A stretch of DNA of 64,000 nucleotides. It comes from Simonsiella muelleri ATCC 29453. Lineage in GTDB: Bacteria > Pseudomonadota > Gammaproteobacteria > Burkholderiales > Neisseriaceae. The notes under the pieces were generated by a model. It ran no database searches, had not been told where the DNA came from, and worked only from the letters and a program-made list of their open reading frames with translations. Of this stretch, positions 41,082-49,792 are shown in pieces (the first letter of the stretch is position 1; each line of letters begins with the position of its first letter). Location of the stretch: contig NZ_CP019448.1 of NCBI RefSeq assembly GCF_002951835.1, forward strand, positions 496,001 to 560,000, read 5' to 3'. Position numbers and translations under genes: made by a program.

Positions 41082-42527
41082 ATGGCTAAAAAAGACAAAA
41101 AACACAAACAGCCCATTCAAGCGATTCAGATGGAGCAGCTTGTTCAAGACACCGCTTACGCGCTCAATGCCTTTTCAAGCAGTGGTACAGATGAGTTATT
41201 GAATTTATTGGGTTTGTCGCGCCAACAGGTTTATTCAGCTGTGATGTCGGACGATGAAGTGGATTCGTGTCGTGAAGACATTGTTTCTGCTTTGCTTTCA
41301 AGCAACTGGCGTTTGTTTGGTGCAGAAACCGATGACACACAAATGGACAAACTTTATCAGTGCGTGCGGCGCAATTTGCCTAGCATTGCCGAGCAGGTGG
41401 TGGTGGCGAAATTGTGCGGTTATGCGGTGGCGCGTTTGGTTTATGCGCAAGATGAGGACGGTTTTATCTCATTAAAACAAGTGATTAGCCGTCATGATGA
41501 ATTGGACAAATACACACCCAAATTCGGCAAACTCATCTACAACGGTCAAAACGGCGAAGAAGAAACCGAAACTACTTATACTCATTTGTTTTTAAACAAT
41601 AAAGCCACGTCCAAAAATCCAGCTGGCGAAATGGCTATGGTGCGGATTTACCCAGCCGTGATGTTACGCAAAGAAGGCTGGCGTTACGCTTACCAATTTG
41701 CACAACGCTACGCCCAGCCCATGCTCATCACCAAAACCGATGGCGACAAAAACGAAGCCGCGCGTAAAACCCACACCGTCAAAAATGGTGGTGCAGCAGC
41801 CATTGGCATTGAAGAAGAGATGAAGTTGCTGCAAAACACGGCGGACGGCGCGTTTTTCAGGCAGCTGGAACAAATGGCAAATGCGCGGATTCAGAAATCC
41901 ATTTTGGGACGCGTCAAAACCAGCGAGCTGCAAACAGGCAGTCGCTCCGCGCAACAGGTGGAAAGCGAAAGTGAGAAAAATCGCATTGGTGCGTATTTGC
42001 TGTTGTTGGCGGACGCTGTACAAAAGGTTGTTGATGCGTTGATGGATTTGAATGCCGTTTATCATCAACCGATTAAAGTGAAAGGCGCATTGTGGTTTGA
42101 ATACGAAACCGAAATCAAACCCGACACCAACCGCGCCGAGCGTGATAAAAAATACTTGGAAAGTGGCAATTTGGAATTGACCGAGCAGTATTACACGGAT
42201 ATTTTAGGCTTTGAACCCGAGCATTTTAAAATCAAGCAAAATCAAGATAGTGTAAAAGCTGATACAACTTTATCGTTGAATTTGTCGGGTAATCAAAATG
42301 ATTTCAAGCAGCCTGAAAGCCAATTATCCGCCGACCAACAAATTATGCAACCGAAAATCCACGCGATTTTATCCGCGCTTGCCAGTTCAGAAAATTTCAA
42401 TGAATTCAATGAGAAATTAAATAATTTGGATTTGTCGGTAGGCGACCAAATCTTGATTGACAAATTGGTTTGGCAAAATTCACAAGCATGGTTGGACGGC
42501 GCAGGCAGCCTGAAAGGTTCGCAATGA
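41082..42527 (+). CDS. Portal protein, DUF935 (Mu gp29-like)
   Basis: The 481-residue protein has DUF935 features: LSRQQVYSAVMSDDEVDSCREDIVSALLSSNWRL, MAMVRIYPAVMLRKEGWRYAYQFAQRYAQPMLITKTDG, and GRVKTSELQTGSRSAQQVESE. It forms the portal ring at the capsid vertex. DUS copies near the 3' end encode FKQPES and GSLKGSQ. Its stop overlaps the MuF start. Confidence 0.9.
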   Translation: MAKKDKKHKQPIQAIQMEQLVQDTAYALNAFSSSGTDELLNLLGLSRQQVYSAVMSDDEVDSCREDIVSALLSSNWRLFGAETDDTQMDKLYQCVRRNLPSIAEQVVVAKLCGYAVARLVYAQDEDGFISLKQVISRHDELDKYTPKFGKLIYNGQNGEEETETTYTHLFLNNKATSKNPAGEMAMVRIYPAVMLRKEGWRYAYQFAQRYAQPMLITKTDGDKNEAARKTHTVKNGGAAAIGIEEEMKLLQNTADGAFFRQLEQMANARIQKSILGRVKTSELQTGSRSAQQVESESEKNRIGAYLLLLADAVQKVVDALMDLNAVYHQPIKVKGALWFEYETEIKPDTNRAERDKKYLESGNLELTEQYYTDILGFEPEHFKIKQNQDSVKADTTLSLNLSGNQNDFKQPESQLSADQQIMQPKIHAILSALASSENFNEFNEKLNNLDLSVGDQILIDKLVWQNSQAWLDGAGSLKGSQ

Positions 42528-44233
42528 CTAAACCATTGATTCACTTTAGTAGTTTGCTAGACCGTGCGGCATTTGAACATCTGCAAAACAAAACGTTGTT
42601 GCCCAGTTTCAGCCACTACGATGTGTGGTTGTATGAGCATTCGGTGGGTTTTACGGTTGCCAAGATGATGGACATGGATTTGTTGGCAGAAACCAAGTCA
42701 GCAGTGGTATCGGCATTGGAAAACGGCACGGATTTTAGAGATTTCAAAAACCGTTTGAAGCCGTATTTGATGGCAAAAGGCTGGTGGGGCGAGCAAGTGA
42801 TGCTTGACCCTGTGGACGGTGTCGCCAAAACGGTGCAGCTGGGCAGTACGCGGCGTTTGCGCGTGATTTTTCAGACCAATTTAGCAACGGCTTACGCAGC
42901 AGGGCAATGGGCGCGGATTCAGGAAGACAAACAGATGTTCCCATACCTAAAATACATTGCCAGCACCGCCGAGCATAAACGCCAGTCCCACATGACTTAC
43001 TACGGCAAAATTTGGGCAGCAGACGACCCGATTTGGCAGAGCATTTTTCCGCCCAATGGCTACGGTTGTCAATGCACGGTGCGCCAATTAACCAAAAAGC
43101 AAGCCCTACGCGAACGCAATGAAGACATCAACAGGCAGCCTGAACGTTTTACCGAACAGCAAAAAATCAATGCCCAAAACGGTGTGCTTGATGATGGCAC
43201 GGACGATATTCAGTGGGTGGATTTTACCAATCCGCGCACAGGTCAAACCGTCAAAATTCCGTTTGATGTTACGCCGACTTTTGCACACAATCATGCTGCA
43301 CGTTTGGCAGATGTGCAAACACTCGCCGAGCAAAGGCATGGCAAGGGTTTTATCCGTGAATTGGCTGATACTTTAATTACTTATTTAAAAAGAAGAAGAC
43401 AGCCCCTTGAATTAACTGAAGGTGGTGTGTTTGCCAGCAGTGCCAATTTGATTAATGAGGGCAGATTGCTTTACGAAACCCATATTGCTGTCATGAATGA
43501 GGCAATTAGGCAGGGTAAACCGCACGAGGGTATTATAGAAATCATGCGGCGTGAAGGTGTGGAGCTGGGTGGCGAAGTGCGTGTTAAAGGGCACGATGAA
43601 GCCATTTTGCAAGAATTTATTGAAGTGATAAAAACCTATCCAAAATCGTGGGTGGAAAAATCCAATGAAGTGGGTGCAATTGTGTTGGAAACAGATAATT
43701 TACGGGCTTTTCATGTCAAACCAATATTGAAATCTCAACGCGATTTTGATTGGTTTAAAAATACTAGTTCTCTTGATTATCAATCATTTAAACGCGCTTT
43801 TAAAGAAAATATGGTGCAAGATGGGGATAGTTTGATTTTAGCGAATGTTGCCCCAAAAATATCGCGTAAATACCGCCTGATTACACATTTACACGAATTT
43901 GGGCATCGTTTACAAGAAGTGATGCCCGAATTGGAAACCTATTTTGACCGATTATTTAAAGAGCGGACGACCAAAGACAAAATTCAAAAACTCAATGAAA
44001 TGATTGGAAAAGATTGGTATGATGATGATGAAAGAGGTTTGCGCGATGATTTTCCCAATGAATATTATGGTAAAATGTACAACAAAAGTCGCAAAGACCC
44101 ACAAGCATTGGAAATGCTGACCATGACTTTTCAGGCGTTATTGGGTGGTAATATCAAAGATTTTAAGGAAATTGAGCGTAAACCCGATTTTTTGTATTTT
44201 GGTTTAGCTTTATTGGTGAGATTTAAACCATGA
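42524..44233 (+). CDS. MuF head protein with C-terminal metallopeptidase-like toxin domain
   Basis: Residues 1 to about 250 are a MuF (Mu gp30) minor head protein: FRDFKNRLKPYLM, RLRVIFQTNLATAYAAGQWARI, STAEHKRQSHMTYYGKIW, and PPNGYGCQCTVRQLTKKQ. Residues about 290-569 are not part of a normal MuF protein. They contain ITHLHEFGHRLQEV, an HExxH zinc motif (H457-H461), and a downstream acidic helix, PQALEMLTMTFQALLGG (E530), suited as third ligand. Polymorphic MuF toxins carried by temperate phages have this layout. The next gene starts at the stop (ATGA), as expected for an immunity partner. At 569 residues it is longer than Mu gp30 would require. Confidence 0.85.
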   Translation: MTKPLIHFSSLLDRAAFEHLQNKTLLPSFSHYDVWLYEHSVGFTVAKMMDMDLLAETKSAVVSALENGTDFRDFKNRLKPYLMAKGWWGEQVMLDPVDGVAKTVQLGSTRRLRVIFQTNLATAYAAGQWARIQEDKQMFPYLKYIASTAEHKRQSHMTYYGKIWAADDPIWQSIFPPNGYGCQCTVRQLTKKQALRERNEDINRQPERFTEQQKINAQNGVLDDGTDDIQWVDFTNPRTGQTVKIPFDVTPTFAHNHAARLADVQTLAEQRHGKGFIRELADTLITYLKRRRQPLELTEGGVFASSANLINEGRLLYETHIAVMNEAIRQGKPHEGIIEIMRREGVELGGEVRVKGHDEAILQEFIEVIKTYPKSWVEKSNEVGAIVLETDNLRAFHVKPILKSQRDFDWFKNTSSLDYQSFKRAFKENMVQDGDSLILANVAPKISRKYRLITHLHEFGHRLQEVMPELETYFDRLFKERTTKDKIQKLNEMIGKDWYDDDERGLRDDFPNEYYGKMYNKSRKDPQALEMLTMTFQALLGGNIKDFKEIERKPDFLYFGLALLVRFKP

Positions 44234-44598
44234 ACAATTTTACATTTATTTTGTCCCGAAAAAATCAAGCAATTGGTCAGATTACTTGGTTTTGTGGTGG
44301 AGATGATGGTAATGGCGCATTACAAGGCGATAAAAATGCCGTTAAACAATTACAAGATGCCATTGAATTAGCTATTCAAGAAGAATGGGAAGGTGCATAT
44401 CCACGTCCTTGCCGTGCTGTTATACATGACCCATTGAATTATATTGATGAAATGGTTACGGTATTGGAACAGGCTGGATTTGATGTGCCGATGGTGTTGT
44501 ATCCATATACTGCTCAAGCACAAAAAGAGCAAAGAGAAAAGGATAAGCAACTTTTAGCTGAAGACCCACCTCCTTTTAAGTTAAGAAAGTGTTATTAA
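44230..44598 (+). CDS. Putative immunity protein for the MuF toxin
   Basis: The 122-residue protein begins MNNFTFILSRKNQAIGQITW and has a central helix (NAVKQLQDAIELAIQEEW), then HDPLNYIDEMVTVLEQAGFDVPMVLYPY and a charged tail. I recognise no family. It overlaps the MuF stop by four bases, is not a usual Mu morphogenesis gene, and is followed by a terminator. These points suggest an immunity gene. Its base composition is more AT-rich than the capsid genes, as is the toxin domain. Confidence 0.6.
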   Translation: MNNFTFILSRKNQAIGQITWFCGGDDGNGALQGDKNAVKQLQDAIELAIQEEWEGAYPRPCRAVIHDPLNYIDEMVTVLEQAGFDVPMVLYPYTAQAQKEQREKDKQLLAEDPPPFKLRKCY

Positions 44599-44635
44599 CC
44601 ACCAACTGATTTTCAGGCAGCCTGAACCCCAAAAC

Positions 44636-44673
44636 TCCCACTTGAAACATGAAATTCAAGTGGGATTTTGTTT
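44636..44673 (+). terminator. Terminator after the immunity gene
   Basis: TCCCACTTGAA, loop ACATGAAA, TTCAAGTGGGA, then TTTTGTTT. Confidence 0.85.
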
Positions 44674-44898
44674 GTCTATTTCAAAAATCGCCGTTAAAGC
44701 ACTTTTTAAAGCGTTTGAGCGCATCTAAAAACTTTTTCATATCCAAACCTACCCAAATCACTTATCGCGTTTTTAGCGCAATTTAGCGCGATTGAAATTT
44801 AAAACAACCAAACAACCACTTCCCCCATTCGTCAAAATCTGAAGCGATTTTAAACAGGTTTTAAACAGGGGTGCTGTGATGTTTGACAAATCCTCACA

Positions 44899-44939
44899 CC
44901 GCCCATCGTGTCAAAAATGCGATTTTGGGCGGTTTTTTT
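44899..44939 (+). terminator. Second terminator upstream of the protease gene
   Basis: CCGCCCA and TGGGCGG, 20 bases apart, followed by seven T. Confidence 0.75.
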
Positions 44940-45050
44940 GTGTCTATTTGTTTTCAGGCTGCCTGTTTGAAATCAATCAAGAAAACTATTTGACTTGGCT
45001 GTGATTAAATGATGACTTCAACTATTTCATTTCAATCAGAAAGTCATTTT

Positions 45051-45986
45051 ATGGCAATTGTCCAACTGCAATTATCCGTACCCGAATCCGCCACATTCGC
45101 GGAGCCGTCATCAACCGAAAAGCCACGCCAATTCACAGGCGTAGCGCATTCAGGACAGCCTTTTAGCAAATATGGCGAGCGTTATGTGGTGGACTTGTCC
45201 AATATCCAATACCGTAACCCAATCGGTGTCCTATTGGAACACGACTCCGACCGCAAAACAGGTGTGGCAAGCCTTAATTTAGGGACATCGGGCTTGCACA
45301 TCACAGGAACCTTATTGTCAACCGAACATGGCAACCATGTCGCACAAACCGCCAGCGAAGGCTATCCATGGGAAATGTCCGCCCGAATCCAATCCGCCCG
45401 ACAAGAAAAAATCACGTCAGGCGAAATTGTCGTCAACGGACAAACTCTTGCCACGCCAATTGTGGTGTTGCGTGATTGCATGGTGCGTGAAGTGTCGTTT
45501 GTGGCGGTGGGTGCAGATGCCTATACGTCTGCCTTGATGTTGTCGGACGGCACGGAATTTTCGCCTAATTTGCATTTATCTGATTCCAAAAATCCTCCTA
45601 CTCAAACAAAGGATGCACCCAACATGACTCCCGAAGAACAAAAACAATTTGATGATTTGAAAAAAGAATTGGCGGAAACCAAAGCCGAATTAGCCAAAGT
45701 TCTCAAGAAAAACCAAGTCGATAAAAAATTATCAGCGGCTGGTTTTCAGGCAGCCGAGCATGGTTTTGCTGGCATTACCAAGCAGACGTACAACGTGTTG
45801 TTGTCGTTGAATGATGATGCAGCACTGGATGCGTTGGTGGGCGATTTGAAATTGACTGCACCGTCCACTAAGCCGTCATTGCCCGAATCTTTGACCGCAG
45901 ACAAGCATCAACCCGACTCTTCAGGCAGCCTGAAGTTATCCGCCGAAACCAAACCCACAGCTTTGGGCGGTTATCCGATGGTTTGA
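45051..45986 (+). CDS. Prohead protease with C-terminal scaffold (Mu I/Z-like)
   Basis: The 311-residue protein has a protease part (RQFTGVAHSGQPFSKYGERYVVDLSN, GVLLEHDSDRKTGV, EGYPWEMSARIQ) and a helical scaffold tail (EEQKQFDDLKKELAETKAELAKVLKK). An in-frame ATG at 45624 (MTPEEQKQF), preceded by AAAGGA, could produce the scaffold alone, as in Mu I/Z. An ATG at 45009 gives a 14-residue longer protein but has a poor ribosome-binding site. DUS copies encode FQAA and SGSLK. Confidence 0.85.
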   Translation: MAIVQLQLSVPESATFAEPSSTEKPRQFTGVAHSGQPFSKYGERYVVDLSNIQYRNPIGVLLEHDSDRKTGVASLNLGTSGLHITGTLLSTEHGNHVAQTASEGYPWEMSARIQSARQEKITSGEIVVNGQTLATPIVVLRDCMVREVSFVAVGADAYTSALMLSDGTEFSPNLHLSDSKNPPTQTKDAPNMTPEEQKQFDDLKKELAETKAELAKVLKKNQVDKKLSAAGFQAAEHGFAGITKQTYNVLLSLNDDAALDALVGDLKLTAPSTKPSLPESLTADKHQPDSSGSLKLSAETKPTALGGYPMV

Positions 45987-46017
45987 TTTTTAATGTGAAT
46001 TTAAAAAGGGTTTAAAC

Positions 46018-46380
46018 ATGGAAGTTTTAGGTTTGAAAGTCAGTGATATTTTGATTGCGGAAGTCTCATCTATCACGCGAATTGAAGTACCAGCCACAAC
46101 AGGTTTAAAAGCTGGTCAACTGGTGGATTATCCGTTGCGTGGTCAAAAATTGGTTGCGCTGACTGATGAGCGTAATGGCACGGTACAAATTCAACCGCAC
46201 AATTGCATCATCAATTTGGCATATACGCCGATGAGTGAGATTCAGGCAGCCTTTGCTGTTGAGGCGCACTCTGACGTAGAGGGCAATGTGATGTCTGTTG
46301 GCAATCACGATGCGCTTGAGGCTTTGCAAAAAGCTGGCGATAACTACGGCGTGATGTATCGTGGCACGCCAAGACCTTAG
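46018..46380 (+). CDS. Probable head decoration protein
   Basis: The 120-residue protein is beta-rich (ITRIEVPATTGLKAGQLVDYPLRGQKLVALT). Its position between protease and major capsid protein matches lambda gpD-like decoration proteins. The family match is weak. The TAG stop is made in part by the first two bases of the MITE at 46379, so the original C-terminus may have been changed. A DUS gives IQAAFAV. Confidence 0.55.
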   Translation: MEVLGLKVSDILIAEVSSITRIEVPATTGLKAGQLVDYPLRGQKLVALTDERNGTVQIQPHNCIINLAYTPMSEIQAAFAVEAHSDVEGNVMSVGNHDALEALQKAGDNYGVMYRGTPRP

Positions 46381-46541
46381 AACCTGCATTCACAGCCAAG
46401 CGCGATGTCTTTTTGCGCCATTTAGCACGCCTGTTGCGTTGAATTTCACGCTAATAGGAACGCTATTAGCATGAAATTCGCCTGACAGTCGTACCAACTG
46501 GAACAAAAATCCATTTCACGTTGGCTATGAATACAGGTTCT
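46379..46541 (+). repeat. Full-length MITE-like element inside the prophage
   Basis: This 163-bp element has imperfect terminal inverted repeats: AGAACCTGCATTCACAGCC at the left and GGCTATGAATACAGGTTCT at the right. Internal arms ATTTCACGCTAATAG and CTATTAGCATGAAAT form a second palindrome. Related copies are at 1524, 55855 and 57637, and an end fragment at 17049. It has no coding capacity. Confidence 0.75.
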
Positions 46542-46564
46542 TAATTTCAAAGGAAATCAATACA

Positions 46565-47566
46565 ATGAGTGTAACCCATAACAGTGCATTTAGCACCCAA
46601 AATTTAACCGCAGCCATCAATCAAATTGAGCCGACTCCTACGCAAATTCGCGAATTGGGGATTTTTGAGCCGTACTACGGCACGAAAAAAGTGGCGATGA
46701 TTGAATACAAAGAAAGCGGTTTGTCTATTGTTAAAAATTCGGCACGTGGCAAATTGGGCGGCGAGGCAACCGACGCGTCTCAACGAAAAGCCGAATATTT
46801 TGAAGCCACGCATTTGACGGTAACGGACAACATCTTAGCAGAAGATTATCAAGATGTTCGCGAGTTTGGCGGCAACGAATTAACCAATTTTAAAAACGTC
46901 ATCACCGAATACCAAAACAATGCCAAATTGAAATTAGAAATGACACGTGAGCATTTAATGCTGGGCGCGTTGCAAGGCAAAATTTTAGACAAAGATGGCA
47001 CGGTTATTCATGATTTATATGACAAATTTGGCTTGAAGCGTCCTGCTGAAATCTCTTTTGACTTGAGCAAAGATGACACGAAAGTGGGCTTAAAAATGGA
47101 CACCATGCTATCGGAATTGCGTCAAGGATTCAAAGGAGCGGCGGTTACGGGGTTTGTGGCTTTGTGTGGTTCAAAATTTTTAACTGAACTCAAGTATCAC
47201 AAAAGCATTGAACCGTTGTACACGCGCTTTCGTGATGGTGCGGTGTATCGCGAGAGCAACGGCATTAATCCGATTGAATTTGAACACAATGGCGTTAAAT
47301 TCATTGAATACACAGGGAATTTTGGTAGCAAAGGCGCGAAAATTGCCACCAATCAGGCGATTTTGATTCCTGTGGGCAAAAAATTGTATCTGGAATATTT
47401 CGCGCCTGCGGACATGGCGGCGGCTGTCAATACTAAAGCTTTGCCTTATTACTCAACGATGGACAAATTGGGCGGTAACCATGATTTAGGTGTGAGTTTG
47501 CGTAGCCAGTCTAATCCGTTGCCGATTGCGTTGCGTCCTGATTTGATTCGTATTTTGACGGTGTGA
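46565..47566 (+). CDS. Major capsid protein, phage lambda E type
   Basis: The 333-residue protein fits the Phage_cap_E fold: RELGIFEPYYGTKKVAMIEYKESGLSIV, FEATHLTVTDNILAEDYQDVREFG, MLGALQGKILDKDGTVIHDLYDKFGL, and GNHDLGVSLRSQSNPLPIALRPDLIRI. The Mu gpT capsid family is different, so the head module is mosaic. The MITE lies just upstream; AAAGGAAATCAATACA precedes the ATG. Confidence 0.88.
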   Translation: MSVTHNSAFSTQNLTAAINQIEPTPTQIRELGIFEPYYGTKKVAMIEYKESGLSIVKNSARGKLGGEATDASQRKAEYFEATHLTVTDNILAEDYQDVREFGGNELTNFKNVITEYQNNAKLKLEMTREHLMLGALQGKILDKDGTVIHDLYDKFGLKRPAEISFDLSKDDTKVGLKMDTMLSELRQGFKGAAVTGFVALCGSKFLTELKYHKSIEPLYTRFRDGAVYRESNGINPIEFEHNGVKFIEYTGNFGSKGAKIATNQAILIPVGKKLYLEYFAPADMAAAVNTKALPYYSTMDKLGGNHDLGVSLRSQSNPLPIALRPDLIRILTV

Positions 47567-48009
47567 TGATGAATGCGGTTTCAGGCAGCCTGATTACTCA
47601 AGCCGATTTAGTCCAACGCTTTGGCGAGCGTGAGCTGGTTAATTTAACCGACCGCACCGCCAAGCGCGAAATCGTACCTGACGTGCTGCAAAAAGCCCTC
47701 AACGATGCTGAAGCGGAAGTCAACGGCTATTTGCGAGCAGCAGGTTTCAGGCAGCCTTTTGCGCCAGTTCCTTACGCGTTGGTGGTTAAAACGTGCGATG
47801 TATGTCGTTGGTATTTGTATGAAAACGGCATTCCTGATGTGGTGCAAAAGCGTTATGACAACGCGATAGCGTGGTTTAAGTTGCTGATAAAAAATCCGTC
47901 TATTTTGGGTTTTGATGCAGACGGCGTGGAAGAAGTCAAGGCAAGTGGTGGCATGGCTGTTATCCCGAATGAATTAAAGGACTGGAAAGATGTTAACAAT
48001 CACTTCTGA
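47566..48009 (+). CDS. DUF1320 protein (Mu gp36-like)
   Basis: The 147-residue protein has the family signature ITQADLVQRFGERELVNLTDR, NDAEAEVNGYLRAAG and VVKTCDVCRWYLYENG. It probably acts in head-tail connection. Two DUS are in frame (SGSLITQ and FRQPF). It overlaps both neighbours by a few bases. Confidence 0.88.
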   Translation: MMNAVSGSLITQADLVQRFGERELVNLTDRTAKREIVPDVLQKALNDAEAEVNGYLRAAGFRQPFAPVPYALVVKTCDVCRWYLYENGIPDVVQKRYDNAIAWFKLLIKNPSILGFDADGVEEVKASGGMAVIPNELKDWKDVNNHF

Positions 48010-48478
48010 CGATTTAGGGAACGTCGGACAAGCGTTGCGCCAGCTTTCAGGCAGCCTGAAAAACACGCGTCCGTTGATGCGCGGTATTGCCACGCTACTG
48101 GAAAACTCTACGCGTAAACGCTTTGAAACCAAAACCGCGCCCGATGGCTCACGTTGGGCAAACTGGACACCCAGTACCCAACGCGCTTACGCCAAACCGA
48201 TTTACCGCCAACGCAACAAAAAACGCTATGTTGCGGCACTCAAACCGCGTTCTAAAGAACGGTTAATGCGTGATTCATCGCGTTTGTTGCGTAGTTTGAC
48301 GCGCCATGCCACAGCCAATTTGGCGCAAGTGGGGACAAATGTGGTGTACGCGCCGCATCATCAATTTGGCACAAAACGCATGGTGGCGCGTCCGATGTTT
48401 GGGCTGTCGGCGCAAGATAGCGCGGATATTGTGGATTTATTGCACGATTTTGTACGCGAACAATGGGAGCAAAGTTGA
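47990..48478 (+). CDS. Virion morphogenesis protein (Mu gpG-like)
   Basis: The 162-residue basic protein has family features: RKRFETKTAPDGSRWANWTPSTQRAYAKP, LMRDSSRLLRSL, VVYAPHHQFGTKRMVARPMFGLS. gpG acts in head completion or tail assembly. A DUS gives LSGSLKNT. The stop overlaps the next start. Confidence 0.88.
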   Translation: MLTITSDDLGNVGQALRQLSGSLKNTRPLMRGIATLLENSTRKRFETKTAPDGSRWANWTPSTQRAYAKPIYRQRNKKRYVAALKPRSKERLMRDSSRLLRSLTRHATANLAQVGTNVVYAPHHQFGTKRMVARPMFGLSAQDSADIVDLLHDFVREQWEQS

Positions 48479-48939
48479 TGAATTTATTTGCTGTTTTGCC
48501 ATTACTCAAGGCGCGGCTGGCGGATTTGCCTGATGTTCACACGGTTCAATCCATTCAAGAATTGGCGCAATTGTTGGAGCAACGCGACATTCAGCCAATA
48601 GACAACGCGTTATACGTGGGTTTGGACGGCTACGCGCCGATTAACCAAACGGCTGGCAACAAACGCATGAAAAAGAAACGCTTAAGTTTTAGTGTGATTT
48701 TAGCTAAACAATTTTATGGTGCGGTTGACGTGCCGCATGAGGACATCGCCACAGGCGAGATGTTGCACCGAATTTGCGCGAGTTTGCAAGGTTGGCAGCC
48801 TGAAACCGCCGACCAACGCCCCATGACGATTACGCCGTTTGATGAAGTTCAGGCGGTTGAGCCGCTGTATTATGACAATTTTGCGTTGTATCCGTTGCGT
48901 TTTGAGACAGAAATTTTAATTAATTATTCAAAGGATTAA
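48478..48939 (+). CDS. Mu gp37-like tail terminator protein
   Basis: The 153-residue protein (MNLFAVLPLLKARLADLPDVHTVQSIQELAQLLEQR, ENFALYPLRFETEI-like end) fits gp37/tail-terminator proteins in size and place between gpG and the tail tube gene. The family assignment rests mainly on position and general pattern. Confidence 0.7.
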   Translation: MNLFAVLPLLKARLADLPDVHTVQSIQELAQLLEQRDIQPIDNALYVGLDGYAPINQTAGNKRMKKKRLSFSVILAKQFYGAVDVPHEDIATGEMLHRICASLQGWQPETADQRPMTITPFDEVQAVEPLYYDNFALYPLRFETEILINYSKD

Positions 48940-48942
48940 CAC

Positions 48943-49704
48943 ATGACAAAACAAGACAATGATAATGGTTTGCTGCTGGTCGGGACGGGCTATGTTCGTA
49001 ACCGCCGCATTTTGGGCAGCATGAAAGAGCAAATTGGCAACTTGATTTCATTGAAATTAACCAGTAAAGCTGAAACCAAAGTCCGCAAATCGCGCATGAA
49101 AGAAAGCGCAGGCAACGCATTGGACAGCGTAACCATCAAAGATGCAACCGAAATTGCGTTCGGTTCGGACACGTTCAACAAATTGACTTTGGGGATGGCT
49201 TTGTCGGGTAAATCCATTGAATTGGACACGGCAGCCGCCAACGTAGCCGATGAAGTGGTGCGCGTAACCGCTAAGGACGCATGGCTGGATTTGGCAAAAC
49301 AGAATATTGACCGCGACAGCGTGAAAGTCAAAAACGCAGCAGGACAAGCCGTTAAATCTGAATACATTGAATTAAAAGATAATTTGGGTTGGATTAAAGT
49401 GTCGCCTGAAGCCGATTCAATTAATGTGGGCGAAGAGATTAAAGTGTCGTACAAAACCCGTGCAGGCGGTGGGATTCAGATTGAAGCCAGCACCGAAACG
49501 GATTATGACTTTGAATTTTGGTTAGACGGCTACAACGCCGCCAGTCAAAAAAACTTCATTTTACACATTCCCAGCATGGTGGTTGCGCCAAACAGTGAAA
49601 TTGACTGGTTAAGCGATGATTTCGCCAAAGCCGAATTCACAGGAACGGCGGTACTCGTAGATGGCAACAAAGTACCATATTCTTATCAAGAGTTTAACGC
49701 TTAA
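48943..49704 (+). CDS. Major tail tube protein
   Basis: The 253-residue protein is beta-rich: GLLLVGTGYVRNRRILGSMKEQIGNLISLKL, the hinge FWLDGYNAASQKNF, and a domain ending FTGTAVLVDGNKVPYSYQEFNA. It resembles siphovirus tail-tube proteins found in B3/D3112-like transposable phages. It immediately precedes the tape-measure gene, without the usual chaperone pair between them. Confidence 0.72.
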   Translation: MTKQDNDNGLLLVGTGYVRNRRILGSMKEQIGNLISLKLTSKAETKVRKSRMKESAGNALDSVTIKDATEIAFGSDTFNKLTLGMALSGKSIELDTAAANVADEVVRVTAKDAWLDLAKQNIDRDSVKVKNAAGQAVKSEYIELKDNLGWIKVSPEADSINVGEEIKVSYKTRAGGGIQIEASTETDYDFEFWLDGYNAASQKNFILHIPSMVVAPNSEIDWLSDDFAKAEFTGTAVLVDGNKVPYSYQEFNA

Positions 49705-49716
49705 ATAGGCGTTTCA

Positions 49717-49754
49717 GGCAGCCTGAAAACTGGGTAACTGGGTTTCAGGCTGCC
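49717..49754 (+). terminator. DUS-cassette hairpin between tail tube and tape measure
   Basis: GGCAGCCTGAAA and TTTCAGGCTGCC form a 12-bp stem around ACTGGGTAACTGGG. It sits where tail assembly chaperone genes would be expected. Confidence 0.6.
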
Positions 49755-49792
49755 TTAAATAACTGCCGCAAAATTATTTTCAGAGAAAAATC

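Larger units (their letters stand above)
44599..45050. other. 450-bp intergenic region between the toxin pair and the protease gene
   Basis: It holds one full and one partial DUS (44611 and 44954 areas) and two terminators (44636-44673, 44899-44939). Between them are about 220 bp with repeated GCGATT/GCGCAATTTAGCGCG and TTTTAAACAGG motifs. No credible gene is seen. Confidence 0.5.

Noticed and set aside
44880..45003. 41-codon frame starting MFDKSSHRPS
   Set aside because: It runs through a terminator stem and a DUS, has no homology that I recognise and no good start signal.
45009..45050. Longer start for the prohead protease
   Set aside because: Open frame but poor ribosome-binding site; kept only as an alternative in the feature note.
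46211..46399. Minus-strand frames through the MITE and decoration gene
   Set aside because: Shadow frames of a supported gene and of a non-coding repeat.
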